This document shows positions 5,106 through 5,150 of a stretch of DNA of 5,150 nucleotides, piece by piece. Positions within the stretch are counted from its first letter, which is position 1, and each line of letters opens with the position of its first letter. The notes below the pieces were generated by a model. It was not told where the DNA came from and searched no databases. It was given only the letters and a program-made list of their open reading frames with translations. The translations under genes were made by a program, and so were the position numbers. This DNA comes from an uncultured Ruminococcus sp. (lineage in GTDB: Bacteria; Bacillota; Clostridia; Oscillospirales; Ruminococcaceae), in NCBI GenBank assembly GCA_945876405.1, contig CAMCOJ010000185.1, positions 1 to 5,150 of the forward strand. Reading direction: 5' to 3'.

Positions 5106-5150
5106 CTGTCTCTTATACACATCTCCGAGCCCACGAGACAGGCAGAAATC
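5106..5150 (+). other. Untrimmed Illumina Nextera adapter and index (artefact)
   Basis: 5106-5124 is the 19-base Tn5 mosaic end CTGTCTCTTATACACATCT. 5125-5139 is CCGAGCCCACGAGAC, the Nextera read-2 side adapter. 5140-5147 is AGGCAGAA, which I recall as index N703, and ATC begins the P7 flow-cell sequence. This is library DNA, not genome; the biological sequence ends at about 5105. Confidence 0.98.

Noticed and set aside
5106..5124. A transposon end (Tn5-type 19-bp mosaic end) at the right edge
   Set aside because: The hyperactive mosaic end is followed by Nextera adapter and index bases, so it is library DNA rather than a natural transposon.
1..5150. CRISPR arrays, tRNA genes, rRNA, insertion sequences
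   Set aside because: No regularly spaced repeats, tRNA-like folds other than tmRNA, or transposase genes were seen on either strand.

Overview
The window looks like a contig end from a low-GC Gram-positive bacterium, most likely a gut-type member of the Clostridia (Ruminococcus or a relative). That placement is inference. It rests on AT-rich intergenic DNA, strong AGGAGG-type ribosome binding sites, consensus sigma-A promoters, and the style of the cardiolipin synthase, SmpB and toxin-antitoxin proteins. No species marker is visible.

Left part (1-1516): a cardiolipin synthase gene enters from the left edge. It has both HKD phospholipase-D motifs, but an in-frame TAG lies between the two halves with no frame change. 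A bidirectional hairpin terminator closes it. Middle (1522-2945): a small minus-strand gene for a possible beta-barrel protein is divergent from smpB, and both have good promoters. smpB is followed after only 3 nt by ssrA (tmRNA), so the two trans-translation partners are probably cotranscribed and the tmRNA 5' end released by processing. A strong terminator follows ssrA.

Right part (about 2946-5105): this looks like the edge of an integrated element. The tmRNA 3' end is a well-known target for tyrosine-recombinase islands, and a complete tyrosine integrase lies just downstream, pointing back at ssrA. A 12-bp tandem repeat plus an inverted copy sits between them. Upstream of the integrase, on the opposite strand, a textbook promoter (TTGACA-17-TATAAT) is followed by three hairpins, the last with a U-rich tail. 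This predicts an RNA of about 120 nt antisense to the integrase leader, which is the best candidate here for something undescribed. Further right are a RelE/ParE-type toxin with its overlapping antitoxin, a 61-residue protein of unknown function, and the C-terminal end of a RelB/DinJ-like antitoxin. All are on the minus strand.

The last 45 bases (5106-5150) are not biological. They match the Illumina Nextera transposase adapter plus an i7 index, so the contig really ends at about 5105.
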